DNA from: Spirillospora albida
Lineage (GTDB): Bacteria; Actinomycetota; Actinomycetes; Streptosporangiales; Streptosporangiaceae
Direction of reading: 5' to 3'
Length of the DNA: 64,000 bases
Assembly (NCBI RefSeq): GCF_000718255.1
Contig: NZ_JOFJ01000013.1
Span: 84,190 to 148,189 of the forward strand
Positions 26,087-33,473 of this stretch are shown piece after piece (position 1 is the stretch's first letter; each line of letters opens with the position of its first letter). The notes beneath the pieces are model-generated. The model worked only from the letters and a program-made list of their open reading frames with translations. It was not told the origin of the DNA and ran no database searches. The position numbers and the translations under genes are program-made.

Positions 26087-27004
26087 GTGAAACCCGTACG
26101 CTCCCTCTGCACGGCCCTCGTCATCGGCATGGTGACGCTCGCGGCCGGATGCGGCGGAGACGACGACAAGAGCGACGCGACGTCCGGCGCGCAGGCCGTC
26201 ACGGTCGAGGCCGCGAACGGGAAGGTGACGATCCCGGCGAAGCCGAAGCGGATCGTCTCGCTGTCTCCCACCCACACCGAGACCCTGTTCGCCATCGGCG
26301 CGGGCCCGCAGGTGGTGGCGGTGGACGACTACTCCAACCACCCGGCGAACGCGCCCCGGACGAAGCTGTCGGGCTTCAAGCCGAACGCGGAGGCGATCAT
26401 CGGGTACAGGCCCGACCTGGTGGTCGTGTCGGACGACATGAACGGCATCGTGAAGGCGCTGGAGAAGGTGAAGATCCCGGTGCTGCGAGAGCCCGCGGCA
26501 CAGACCCTGGACGAGGCGTACGACGAGATCACCGATCTCGGCCAGGCCACCGGCCACGAGGCCGAGGCGAAGAAGCTCACCGCCGACATGAAGGCGAGCA
26601 TCGAGAAGACGGTCGCGGCCGCGTCCCAGGGGAAGGGCCTGGACTACTACCACGAGCTGACGGACCAGCTCCACTCGGTGACGTCGAAGACGTTCGTCGG
26701 CCAGGTGTACGGCCTGTTCGGGCTGCGCAACGTCGCCGACGGGGCGGAGAAGGCGGCGGGCGGGTACCCGCAGCTGTCCCGCGAATTCCTCGTCCGGCAG
26801 GACCCCGACCTGATCTTCCTGGCGGACACCAAGTGCTGCGGGCAGAGCGCCGCGACCGTCGCGAAGCGGCCCGGCTTCGACGGGCTCACCGCCGTGAAGA
26901 AGAACGGCGTGGTCGCCCTGGACGACGATGTCGCGTCGCGCTGGGGCCCGCGCCTGCCCGAGTTCGTGAAGGCGATCGGCGACGCGGTGCAGAAGGCCAA
27001 GTGA
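26087..27004 (+). CDS. btuF: Cobalamin/cobinamide ABC transporter substrate-binding lipoprotein BtuF
   Basis: 305-aa periplasmic-binding-type lipoprotein. The signal peptide ends in the lipobox LAAGC with Cys22 as the lipidated residue. The mature protein has the class III binding-protein pattern (KRIVSLSPTHTETLFAIGAGPQVV-type start, YRPDLVVVSDD, long connecting helix). GTG start behind CCAGGAGG. The upstream B12 riboswitch and downstream btuC-btuD-cbiZ indicate corrinoid binding rather than haem or siderophore. Confidence 0.93.
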   Translation: MKPVRSLCTALVIGMVTLAAGCGGDDDKSDATSGAQAVTVEAANGKVTIPAKPKRIVSLSPTHTETLFAIGAGPQVVAVDDYSNHPANAPRTKLSGFKPNAEAIIGYRPDLVVVSDDMNGIVKALEKVKIPVLREPAAQTLDEAYDEITDLGQATGHEAEAKKLTADMKASIEKTVAAASQGKGLDYYHELTDQLHSVTSKTFVGQVYGLFGLRNVADGAEKAAGGYPQLSREFLVRQDPDLIFLADTKCCGQSAATVAKRPGFDGLTAVKKNGVVALDDDVASRWGPRLPEFVKAIGDAVQKAK

Positions 27005-27029
27005 CCTCCGCGTCCGGGGGTGCCCGGCC

Positions 27030-28103
27030 GTGAAGGTCCCGGTCCGCCCCGATCCCGCCGCCGCGGCGGCCGGCGGCCAGGCCCGGCTGCGTCCCGGGCT
27101 GCTCGCGGCGGCGCTGCTGGTCCTGGCGGGGACCCTGCTGGGCTCGCTGCTGGTCGGCGCGGCGGACCTGCCGGCGTCCGGTGTCGTGCGGGCGCTCGCC
27201 GACCGGGTGCCGCTGGTGTCCCTCGACTCGGGGCTCGGGCCGGTCGGCGAGAGCATCGTGTGGGAGCTCCGGGTGCCGCGGGTGCTGATGGCGGCCGTGG
27301 TCGGGGGGCTCCTCGCGCTGGCGGGCGCCGGCTACCAGGGCGTGTTCCGCAACCCCCTCGCGGACCCGTACCTGCTCGGCGCGGCGGCGGGCGCCGGAGT
27401 CGGCGCGACGCTCGTGATCGTGCTGGTGCCGGACGGGCTCGGGTTCGTGGTGCCGCTCGCCGCGTTCGTCGGGGCGATCGGCGGGGTCCTGCTCGCCTAC
27501 GCGCTGGGCAGCACCGCCGAGCGCGGGGGCGGCGCCGCGACACTGGTGCTGGCGGGTGTCGCGGTGTCGTCGTTCCTTTCGGCGGTGCAGACGTTCGTGC
27601 AGCAGCTGAGCTCTGAGGACCTGCAGCGGATCTACTCGTGGATCCTCGGCGGCGTCGGCGCGGCGGACTGGCGGCAGCTCACGCTGATCGCCCCGTACGC
27701 GGCCGTGTCGACGGCGGTGCTGCTGGCGCACGGGCGGCTGCTGGACGTGCTGAGCGTCGGCGACGACGAGGCGTCGGCGCTCGGCCTGTCGGCGCGGCGC
27801 GTCCGGCTGATGGTGCTGGTGGCGGCGTCGCTGGCGACCGCGTGCGCGGTGGCGGTGAGCGGGCTGATCGGTTTCGTGGGGATCGTGGTGCCGCACGTGG
27901 TGCGGCGCCTCGCGGGCGGTTCGTACCGGGTGGTGCTGCCGCTGTCGCTGCTCGGCGGCGCGGCGTTCCTGGCCGTGGCGGACCTGGTGGCGCGGACGGT
28001 GGTCGCGCCCGCGGAACTGCCGCTCGGGGTCGTGACGGCGTTCGTCGGCGGCCCGTTCTTCGTCGCGGTGCTGCGCGCGAGCCGGCGGCGGGTGGAGACG
28101 TGA
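27030..28103 (+). CDS. btuC: Corrinoid ABC transporter permease BtuC
   Basis: 357-aa FecCD/BtuC permease with about ten hydrophobic helices. Family marks are RVPRVLMAAVVGGLLALAGA, YQGVFRNPLADPYLLG, and the C-terminal GLIGFVGIVVPHVVRRLAG that includes the coupling region. The GTG start lies 25 bases after btuF. The gene overlaps btuD by four bases (GTGA), indicating coupled translation of the transporter. Confidence 0.92.
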   Translation: MKVPVRPDPAAAAAGGQARLRPGLLAAALLVLAGTLLGSLLVGAADLPASGVVRALADRVPLVSLDSGLGPVGESIVWELRVPRVLMAAVVGGLLALAGAGYQGVFRNPLADPYLLGAAAGAGVGATLVIVLVPDGLGFVVPLAAFVGAIGGVLLAYALGSTAERGGGAATLVLAGVAVSSFLSAVQTFVQQLSSEDLQRIYSWILGGVGAADWRQLTLIAPYAAVSTAVLLAHGRLLDVLSVGDDEASALGLSARRVRLMVLVAASLATACAVAVSGLIGFVGIVVPHVVRRLAGGSYRVVLPLSLLGGAAFLAVADLVARTVVAPAELPLGVVTAFVGGPFFVAVLRASRRRVET

Positions 28104-28870
28104 CCGTCGCGGTGAAGGGCCTGGACGTCGCGCTGGACGGGCGCCCGGTGCTGCGGGGCGTGTCGCTCGACGCGCCCGCCGGGTCGTGGACGGCGATCAT
28201 CGGTCCGAACGGGGCGGGCAAGTCGACGCTGCTGAAGGCCGTCCTCGGGCTCGTCCCCTCGGCCGGGGCGATCAGGGTGGCGGGCGAGGACATCGCGGCG
28301 CTGAAGGCGCGGCAGCGCGCGCGGCTCATCGCGTACGCGCCGCAGATCCCGAGCCTGCCGGTGGGGATGACGGTCTTCGACTACACGCTGCTCGGCCGCT
28401 CCCCCTACATCCCGCATCTGGGCCGGGAGAGCGCCGCCGACCTGGCGATCACCGCGGAGGTCCTGGAACGGCTCGACCTGGTCGGGCTGGCCGCGCGCCC
28501 GCTCGACCACCTGTCGGGCGGGGAGCGGCAGCGCGTGGTGCTGGCGCGGGCGCTGGCGCAGCAGACTCCGGTGCTCCTGCTGGACGAGCCGACGGCCGCG
28601 CTCGACATCGGCCACCAGCAGCAGGTCCTCGAACTCGTCGACCGGCTGCGCCTGTCGGACGGCCTGACGGTGGTGACGACCATCCACGACCTGACGCTGG
28701 CGGGGCAGTACGCCGACACCCTCGTCCTGCTGTCGGAGGGACGGGTCGCCGCGGCGGGGACGCCCTCGCAGGTGCTGACCAGGCCCGCCGTCGAGGAGCA
28801 CTTCGGTGCCCGCGTGCACGTGTCCCCCGGCCCGGACGGCCGGCCCGTCCTCTCCCTGGAGCGCCCATGA
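28100..28870 (+). CDS. btuD: Corrinoid ABC transporter ATPase BtuD
   Basis: 256-aa ATPase of the FepC/BtuD class. Walker A GPNGAGKST, Q-loop region AYAPQIPSLP, signature LSGGERQRVVLARAL, Walker B VLLLDEPTAALD and switch His in TTIHDLTLAG are all present. GTG start within the btuC stop; its stop overlaps the cbiZ start as ATGA. Confidence 0.93.
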   Translation: MTVAVKGLDVALDGRPVLRGVSLDAPAGSWTAIIGPNGAGKSTLLKAVLGLVPSAGAIRVAGEDIAALKARQRARLIAYAPQIPSLPVGMTVFDYTLLGRSPYIPHLGRESAADLAITAEVLERLDLVGLAARPLDHLSGGERQRVVLARALAQQTPVLLLDEPTAALDIGHQQQVLELVDRLRLSDGLTVVTTIHDLTLAGQYADTLVLLSEGRVAAAGTPSQVLTRPAVEEHFGARVHVSPGPDGRPVLSLERP

Positions 28871-29562
28871 GGATCGAGCGGACCTGGCGCGACGAGGACG
28901 GCACCCGGCTCGCCGCGACCGTGTGGCGGGCGGGCGACGGCTGGCGCGGGGTGTCGTCGGCCATGGCGGGCGGCGGGATCGGGCCGGTCCGCTGGGTGCT
29001 GAACGCGCAGGTCGCGGCCGGCTACGCGCGGATGGACCCGGTGGCGCACCTTGCCGAACTGGCGGCGGCGCAGGGCCTCACCGGCCGCGGGGTGGGGATG
29101 CTGACCGCCGCGTCCGTCGACCGGACCGTGCAGCGGGAGGACGGCGGCGTCCACGTGTCGGCGACGGTGGGGCTGCGGGTCCCGACATGGGCGGCGGCAC
29201 CCGAGGGCGCCGCCGACCGGGAGCTCGCGCCGATCCGGCTGGACGCGCCCGTCCCCCGGGCGGGGCTGCCGGGGACGGTCAACATCGTCGTCGCGGTCCC
29301 CGTGCCGCTGAGCGACGCGGCGCTGGTGAACGCGGTCGTCACCGCGACGGAGGCGAAGACGCAGGCGCTGCTGGAGGCCGGGTACCGGTGCACGGGGACG
29401 GCGTCGGACGCCGTCTGCGTCGCGGCCCCGGACACCGGGGACGAGGAGCCCTTCGCCGGTCCCCGCTCCGTCTGGGGCGCGCGGATCGCGCGGGCGGTGC
29501 ACGGCGCCGTCCACGCGGGCGCGGTCGACTACACGGCCTATCTGCGGTCCCGGTCCGGCTGA
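28867..29562 (+). CDS. cbiZ: Adenosylcobinamide amidohydrolase CbiZ
   Basis: 231-aa CbiZ family protein that removes the aminopropanol side chain of adenosylcobinamide to give adenosylcobyric acid, letting imported incomplete or foreign corrinoids be rebuilt. Visible family parts are the SSAMAGGGIGPVRWVLNAQV block, GLTGRGVGMLTAA, PGTVNIVVAV and the C-terminal NAVVTATEAKTQALLEAGY. Its place as last gene of the riboswitch-controlled import operon agrees. The operon ends in a strong hairpin. Confidence 0.88.
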   Translation: MRIERTWRDEDGTRLAATVWRAGDGWRGVSSAMAGGGIGPVRWVLNAQVAAGYARMDPVAHLAELAAAQGLTGRGVGMLTAASVDRTVQREDGGVHVSATVGLRVPTWAAAPEGAADRELAPIRLDAPVPRAGLPGTVNIVVAVPVPLSDAALVNAVVTATEAKTQALLEAGYRCTGTASDAVCVAAPDTGDEEPFAGPRSVWGARIARAVHGAVHAGAVDYTAYLRSRSG

Positions 29563-29567
29563 CCGGG

Positions 29568-29607
29568 ACCGGCCGCCGCACCATCCCGGTGCGGTGCGGC
29601 GGCCGGT
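29568..29607. terminator. Bidirectional-type hairpin after cbiZ
   Basis: Perfect 15-pair stem: ACCGGCCGCCGCACC (29568-29582) with GGTGCGGCGGCCGGT (29593-29607) and a ten-base loop. It lies five bases after the cbiZ stop and 62 before the 3' end of the convergent coiled-coil gene. No U tract, as is usual at high GC. Confidence 0.8.
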
Positions 29608-29669
29608 TCAGGGCCCGGTACATGGACGTGCGGCCTCACCTCCTGTTCCCGTGCCTCCAATCGCCCGCC

Positions 29670-30896
29670 TCACCCGGTGTGGGGCAGGCGGAAGCCGTTG
29701 CGGCCGCTCCGGTGCCCGTCCAGGCCCAGCGGGTCGCCGGTCATGGCGGTGAGCGGCGTGAGCGAGTGGACGCCTGTGGGCGGTTCCCTGTCGATGGCGG
29801 TGTGCGGGCCGCCGCCCTCCGCGACGCGGGTGAGGGCGTCGACACGGCGGCGGGCGCGGTCGGCCTCGGCGCGGGCCGCGTCGCGCTCGGCGGTGAGCGC
29901 CCGTACGGCGGCGCGCAGGTCGTCGACGGTGCGCGCGAGCCGCCAGTTCTGCTGCTCGAGGTCGTGCGCGCGGGCCTGGACCTGGTCGCGGTCGGCGACG
30001 GCCTGGCCGCGCTGCGCCTCGGCGTCCCGGACGGCGGCGCGCAGGTCGTCGGCGGTGCGGCCGGCGATGGCGAGCTCGCCGCCGCGCGACTGGGCGAGGC
30101 CCTCCGCCTCCGCGACCCGTTCGTGCAGCGTGACGAGTTCGCCCCGGGCGGCCTCGAGGGCGGCGCGCAGCTCGCCCTCGCGGCCGGCGACGCGGTCGCG
30201 CTCGCTCTCGGCGGCGAGCCGGGCGGCCGCGGCGGCGTCGGCGGCGTCCTTGGCGTCGTCGCGCTCGCGGCGGGCGGTGTCGCGCTCCGCGGCGGCGCGC
30301 TCGGCGGCGGCCCGTGCCCGCGCCGCGTCCTGCTCGGCGGTGTCCGCGCGGGCCCGCGCGGTCGCGGTCTCCCGCCAGGCGGCCTCGGCCTGGCGCTGGG
30401 ACGCGTCGCGCTCCCGCTGCGCGATGGCGACGTGCCCGGCCGCGTCGGCCCGCGCGTCCGCGACGCGCCGCTCGACTCCCGCGACGCCGAGCTCGGAGGC
30501 GAGGGAGCCGGCGAGCCGGCCGGCGGCGTCCTCCAGCCGCTCCACCATCTCCCAGGCCCAGGCGACCTGGCCGGTCAGGCCGGGCGACTCCCATGCCCGC
30601 GCCCGGGCCTCGCGCGCCGCGCGCTCACAGCCGCCGTCCTCGTCCTGGCAGTAGCGGACGGTGCGGGCGCCGTGCGCCGGCTGCGGCACGGGCCTGCCGC
30701 AGCCGGCGCACGGCCATACCGCGACCGGGTCGCCGAGGCGGGTGATCCCGGCGCGGGGCTCGTCCGCCCCCTCCCCCGCCGGGGCGGGCCCGGGGACGGC
30801 GGCGGGAGGGTCGGGGATCGTCGGAAGGTCGTGCATCGTCGGGGCGGCGGCTGCCTTCGCGGGGCTGTCGAGCGGGGCGACCTTCTGGTCTTCCAT
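29670..30896 (-). CDS. Zinc-knuckle coiled-coil protein, unknown function
   Basis: 408 aa. The N-terminal 60 residues are Pro/Ala-rich and low complexity. A four-Cys cluster follows (Cys63-x2-Cys66-x16-Cys83-x6-Cys90), likely zinc-binding. Residues about 105-355 form a long Ala/Arg/Glu heptad coiled coil, resembling KfrA- or SMC-like rods without ATPase motifs. The C-terminal 50 residues are non-helical (GLDGHRSGRNGFRLP). No signal peptide, so likely cytoplasmic; role in DNA or scaffold binding is only a guess. No clear ribosome site precedes the ATG. Confidence 0.72.
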   Translation of the reverse strand: MEDQKVAPLDSPAKAAAAPTMHDLPTIPDPPAAVPGPAPAGEGADEPRAGITRLGDPVAVWPCAGCGRPVPQPAHGARTVRYCQDEDGGCERAAREARARAWESPGLTGQVAWAWEMVERLEDAAGRLAGSLASELGVAGVERRVADARADAAGHVAIAQRERDASQRQAEAAWRETATARARADTAEQDAARARAAAERAAAERDTARRERDDAKDAADAAAAARLAAESERDRVAGREGELRAALEAARGELVTLHERVAEAEGLAQSRGGELAIAGRTADDLRAAVRDAEAQRGQAVADRDQVQARAHDLEQQNWRLARTVDDLRAAVRALTAERDAARAEADRARRRVDALTRVAEGGGPHTAIDREPPTGVHSLTPLTAMTGDPLGLDGHRSGRNGFRLPHTG

Positions 30897-31078
30897 GTGC
30901 CGTGGTACGCATCCGTCCCGCGAACCGTTCGACGCTCCCCGGACGTCTTATGCACTTTCCCCACCAACCGTCCGCAAGGCGCCACCGGCTTCCCCCTTCC
31001 CTGCGGACGCACCGAGGCGACCCGCGGCCATGCGAAGGGCGCGGGTCGTCTCGGGACCGGTCGACCGGGGAGCGGGCG

Positions 31079-32665
31079 TCAGCTCTCGTGTCCGCGCAGG
31101 TACGCGTCGCGGACGCGGCCCCGGCTCAGCTTCCCGGACGGGGTGCGCGGCAGTTCGGCGCGGAACTCGATCCGCCGGGGGTGCTTGAGTTTCGCGAGCC
31201 GGGGCGCGCAGTGCTCGAGCAGTTCGGCGGCGAGGGCGTCGCCGGGTTCGGCGCCGTCGGCGGGCTCGACGAGCGCGACGGCGGACTGGCCCCAGTCCTC
31301 GTCGGGGACGCCGATCACCGCGACGTCGCCGACGGCCGGGTGCTGCAGCAGCGCCGCCTCGATCTCCGCCGGATAGATGTTGACGCCGCCGGAGATGATG
31401 AGGTCGGTGCGGCGGTCGCTCATGTAGAGCCAGCCGCCCTCGTCGAGGTGGCCGAGGTCGCCGGGGGTGTAGTACTCGCCGTGCATGGCGGCGGCGGTCT
31501 TGCCGGGGTCCCCGTGGTACTCGAATCCGGGCTGGCCGGTCGCGTAGATGAGGCCGGTCTCGCCGGGCGGCAGCTCCGCGCCGTCCGAGTCGAGGATCTT
31601 GATCTGGACGCCCTCGACGGCGCGCCCGACGGTGCCGGGGTGGGCGAGCCAGTCGTGGGGGGTGGCGACGACGACCGGGCCGCTTTCGGTGGATCCGTAG
31701 TACTCGTACAGGACGGGCCCCCACCAGTCGAGCATCCGCCGCTTCGTCTCGACGGGCACCGGCGCGGCGGTGTGGTAGACCTGCCGCAGCGACGACACGT
31801 CGTAGCGGGCGCGGACCTCCTCGGGCAGGCCCAGCATCCGGTGGAACATCGTCGGGACCATCACCGAGTTCGTGACGCCGTACCGCTCGATCGTCGCGAG
31901 GGTCTCCTCGGGCTGGAAGCGCGGCGCGACGACGACGGCGTGCCCGAGGCTGAGCGCCATCAGCGCGTGGACGCAGGGCGCGGAGTGGTAGAGCGGACCG
32001 ACGGCGAGGTGCACCTCGTCGCCGGGCTCGAGGCCGATGTTCCGGACGAGGGTCTGCCGCATGATGTCGAACAGCAGCTCCGGCGGGATCTCCATGAGCG
32101 GCCGGCGCACGCCCTTGGGCCGTCCGGTCGTCCCGGACGTGTAGAGCATGACCGAGCCCATCAGCCGGTCGGCGGGCGGCGCCGCGTCGGCACCGGCGCA
32201 GAGGTCGGCGAGCGTGCGGTCGGCACCGGTGGCCCCGGCGCCGGTGCCCCCGGCATCCGGGGAGGCGGCGTCGTCGACGCCGATGCGCGCGCCAAGGGGC
32301 AGGCCCGCCTCCCCGGCCGCCTCCGCGACCACCCCGGCGTGCGCGTTCTCGGTGAAGACGGCCTTGGCGCCGCTGTCGCCCAGGATGTAGCCGATCTCCG
32401 GGACGGTGAGATGCCGGCTGACCGGGACGAGGTACAGCCCCGACTGCATCGCGGCCAGCATCACGGTCAGGAACTCGGGGCGGTTCCCGAGCACGGTCGC
32501 GATCGTGTCGCCGGGTCCGAGGCCGAGCCCGCGCAGGGCGTGCGAGAGCCGGTTCACGCGGGCGTGCAGCTCGCCGTAGGTGACGGGTTCGCCGGGGGCG
32601 AGGATCGCCGTCCGATCGGGCGCGTTCGCCGCGATCTCGTAGAAGCCGACACCTTCGACGCCCAT
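31079..32665 (-). CDS. Acyl-CoA synthetase (FadD-like, AMP-forming)
   Basis: 528-aa ANL-superfamily enzyme that adenylates a carboxylic acid and forms the CoA thioester. The P-loop is YTSGTTGRPKGV, the A5 motif YEYYGSTE, the A7/A8 segment YTPGDLGHLDEGGWLYMSDR, and the C-terminal Lys is in TPSGKLSRGR. The ATG follows GGAGGAG. It lies downstream of a TetR gene on the same strand, with two palindromes in the promoter. Substrate unknown; the context suggests a branched or medium-chain acid. Confidence 0.92.
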   Translation of the reverse strand: MGVEGVGFYEIAANAPDRTAILAPGEPVTYGELHARVNRLSHALRGLGLGPGDTIATVLGNRPEFLTVMLAAMQSGLYLVPVSRHLTVPEIGYILGDSGAKAVFTENAHAGVVAEAAGEAGLPLGARIGVDDAASPDAGGTGAGATGADRTLADLCAGADAAPPADRLMGSVMLYTSGTTGRPKGVRRPLMEIPPELLFDIMRQTLVRNIGLEPGDEVHLAVGPLYHSAPCVHALMALSLGHAVVVAPRFQPEETLATIERYGVTNSVMVPTMFHRMLGLPEEVRARYDVSSLRQVYHTAAPVPVETKRRMLDWWGPVLYEYYGSTESGPVVVATPHDWLAHPGTVGRAVEGVQIKILDSDGAELPPGETGLIYATGQPGFEYHGDPGKTAAAMHGEYYTPGDLGHLDEGGWLYMSDRRTDLIISGGVNIYPAEIEAALLQHPAVGDVAVIGVPDEDWGQSAVALVEPADGAEPGDALAAELLEHCAPRLAKLKHPRRIEFRAELPRTPSGKLSRGRVRDAYLRGHES

Positions 32666-32692
32666 GCGGTGCTCCTCCCGACAGCCCGGCTG

Positions 32693-32716
32693 ATATGCCC
32701 CATATGACCTGGGTCA
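32693..32716. promoter_or_regulatory. Two adjacent palindromes upstream of the FadD-like gene
   Basis: ATATG-CCC-CATAT (32693-32705) and TGACC-TG-GGTCA (32705-32716), both perfect in their arms, lie 28 and 40 bases upstream of the start codon. This is a plausible TetR-type operator region. Neither matches the GTTAAC boxes near the TetR gene, so another regulator may act here. Confidence 0.45.
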
Positions 32717-32777
32717 CAGGAGGGGCGTCAAGCGTTCCGGACTGGCCGCAATTCGCAAGGACCGGTCGGGAGGTCGC

Positions 32778-33395
32778 TCAGGAGAAGCCGGTGAGGGCGG
32801 CGCGCGCCATGCCGTGCAGGAGGTCGCCCATCGCGGCGCGGTCGAGGGCGGCGGCGCTGTGCGGGGTGGAGTTGAGCAGGCCGAAACAGGCGTGGACGGC
32901 GGCGCGGGTCCGGTCGTCGGGCAGGCCGGGGCGCAGGCGCCGCAGGACCGCCACCCATTCCTCGACATAGGCGCGCTGGAGCCGGCGGATCTCGTGCCGC
33001 TGCGGCTCCGGCACGTTGTCGAGCTCCCGCTCGTGGACGGTGATCAGCGCCGGGTTGTCGAGGGAGAACGCGATGTGCCCGTGGAGCAGCGCGTCGAGCG
33101 CGCGGTCGGGGTCGGGGTCGGCGGCGCGGACGGCGCCGTCGGCGCGCAGCCGGCCGCTGATGTCGAGCAGCATCTCGGCGAGGACGGCCTCCTTGCCGCG
33201 GAAGTGCCGGTACAGGGCCGGGCCGGTGAGCCCGACGGCGCGGCCGAGATCGCCGATGGACGCGCCGTGGTAGCCGCGCCGCGCGAACAGCTCGGCGGCC
33301 GCGGCGAGGATCTCGGCCCGGCGCGGATGGGCGGGCGGCGCCGGGCGCTCCCGCGCCCGCGGGTCTCCGCTCGCCGCGGCGGGGTAGGAGGGCAT
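32778..33395 (-). CDS. TetR family regulator (divergent to leucine catabolism operon)
   Basis: 205-aa TetR protein. The HTH spans about residues 25-75 with VGLTGPALYRHFRGKEAVLAEML, followed by a helical effector domain. It is divergent from accD, with two matching GTTAAC-type palindromes in the 78-base gap, so it most likely represses the acyl-CoA carboxylase operon and itself. TAGACT seven bases before the ATG suggests a leaderless transcript. The effector may be an acyl-CoA from leucine breakdown (inference). Confidence 0.9.
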   Translation of the reverse strand: MPSYPAAASGDPRARERPAPPAHPRRAEILAAAAELFARRGYHGASIGDLGRAVGLTGPALYRHFRGKEAVLAEMLLDISGRLRADGAVRAADPDPDRALDALLHGHIAFSLDNPALITVHERELDNVPEPQRHEIRRLQRAYVEEWVAVLRRLRPGLPDDRTRAAVHACFGLLNSTPHSAAALDRAAMGDLLHGMARAALTGFS

Positions 33396-33402
33396 GGGGG
33401 AA

Positions 33403-33408
33403 AGTCTA
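33403..33408 (-). promoter_or_regulatory. Leaderless -10 box of the TetR gene
   Basis: TAGACT on the minus strand, seven bases before the ATG. The two operator palindromes begin 11 bases further upstream. Confidence 0.4.
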
Positions 33409-33418
33409 GACGACGGGT

Positions 33419-33459
33419 GTTAACGACCATTAACATCGGTGTTGTTAACGATCGTTAAC
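33419..33459. promoter_or_regulatory. Twin TetR operators
   Basis: GTTAACGATCGTTAAC (33444-33459) is a perfect 16-base palindrome; GTTAACGACCATTAAC (33419-33434) is a two-mismatch copy. Centres are 25 bases apart. Both lie in the divergent promoter between the TetR gene and accD, the second copy 14 bases before the accD start. AT-rich palindromes are rare in this window. Confidence 0.8.
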
Positions 33460-33473
33460 TGGGAAAGGGGACC

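Noticed and set aside
31079..32665. FadD3 (HIP-CoA ligase) for the KstR2 regulon
   Set aside because: No KstR2-like site upstream and it is 23 kb from the operon next to a TetR gene of the leucine locus; assignment would be guesswork.
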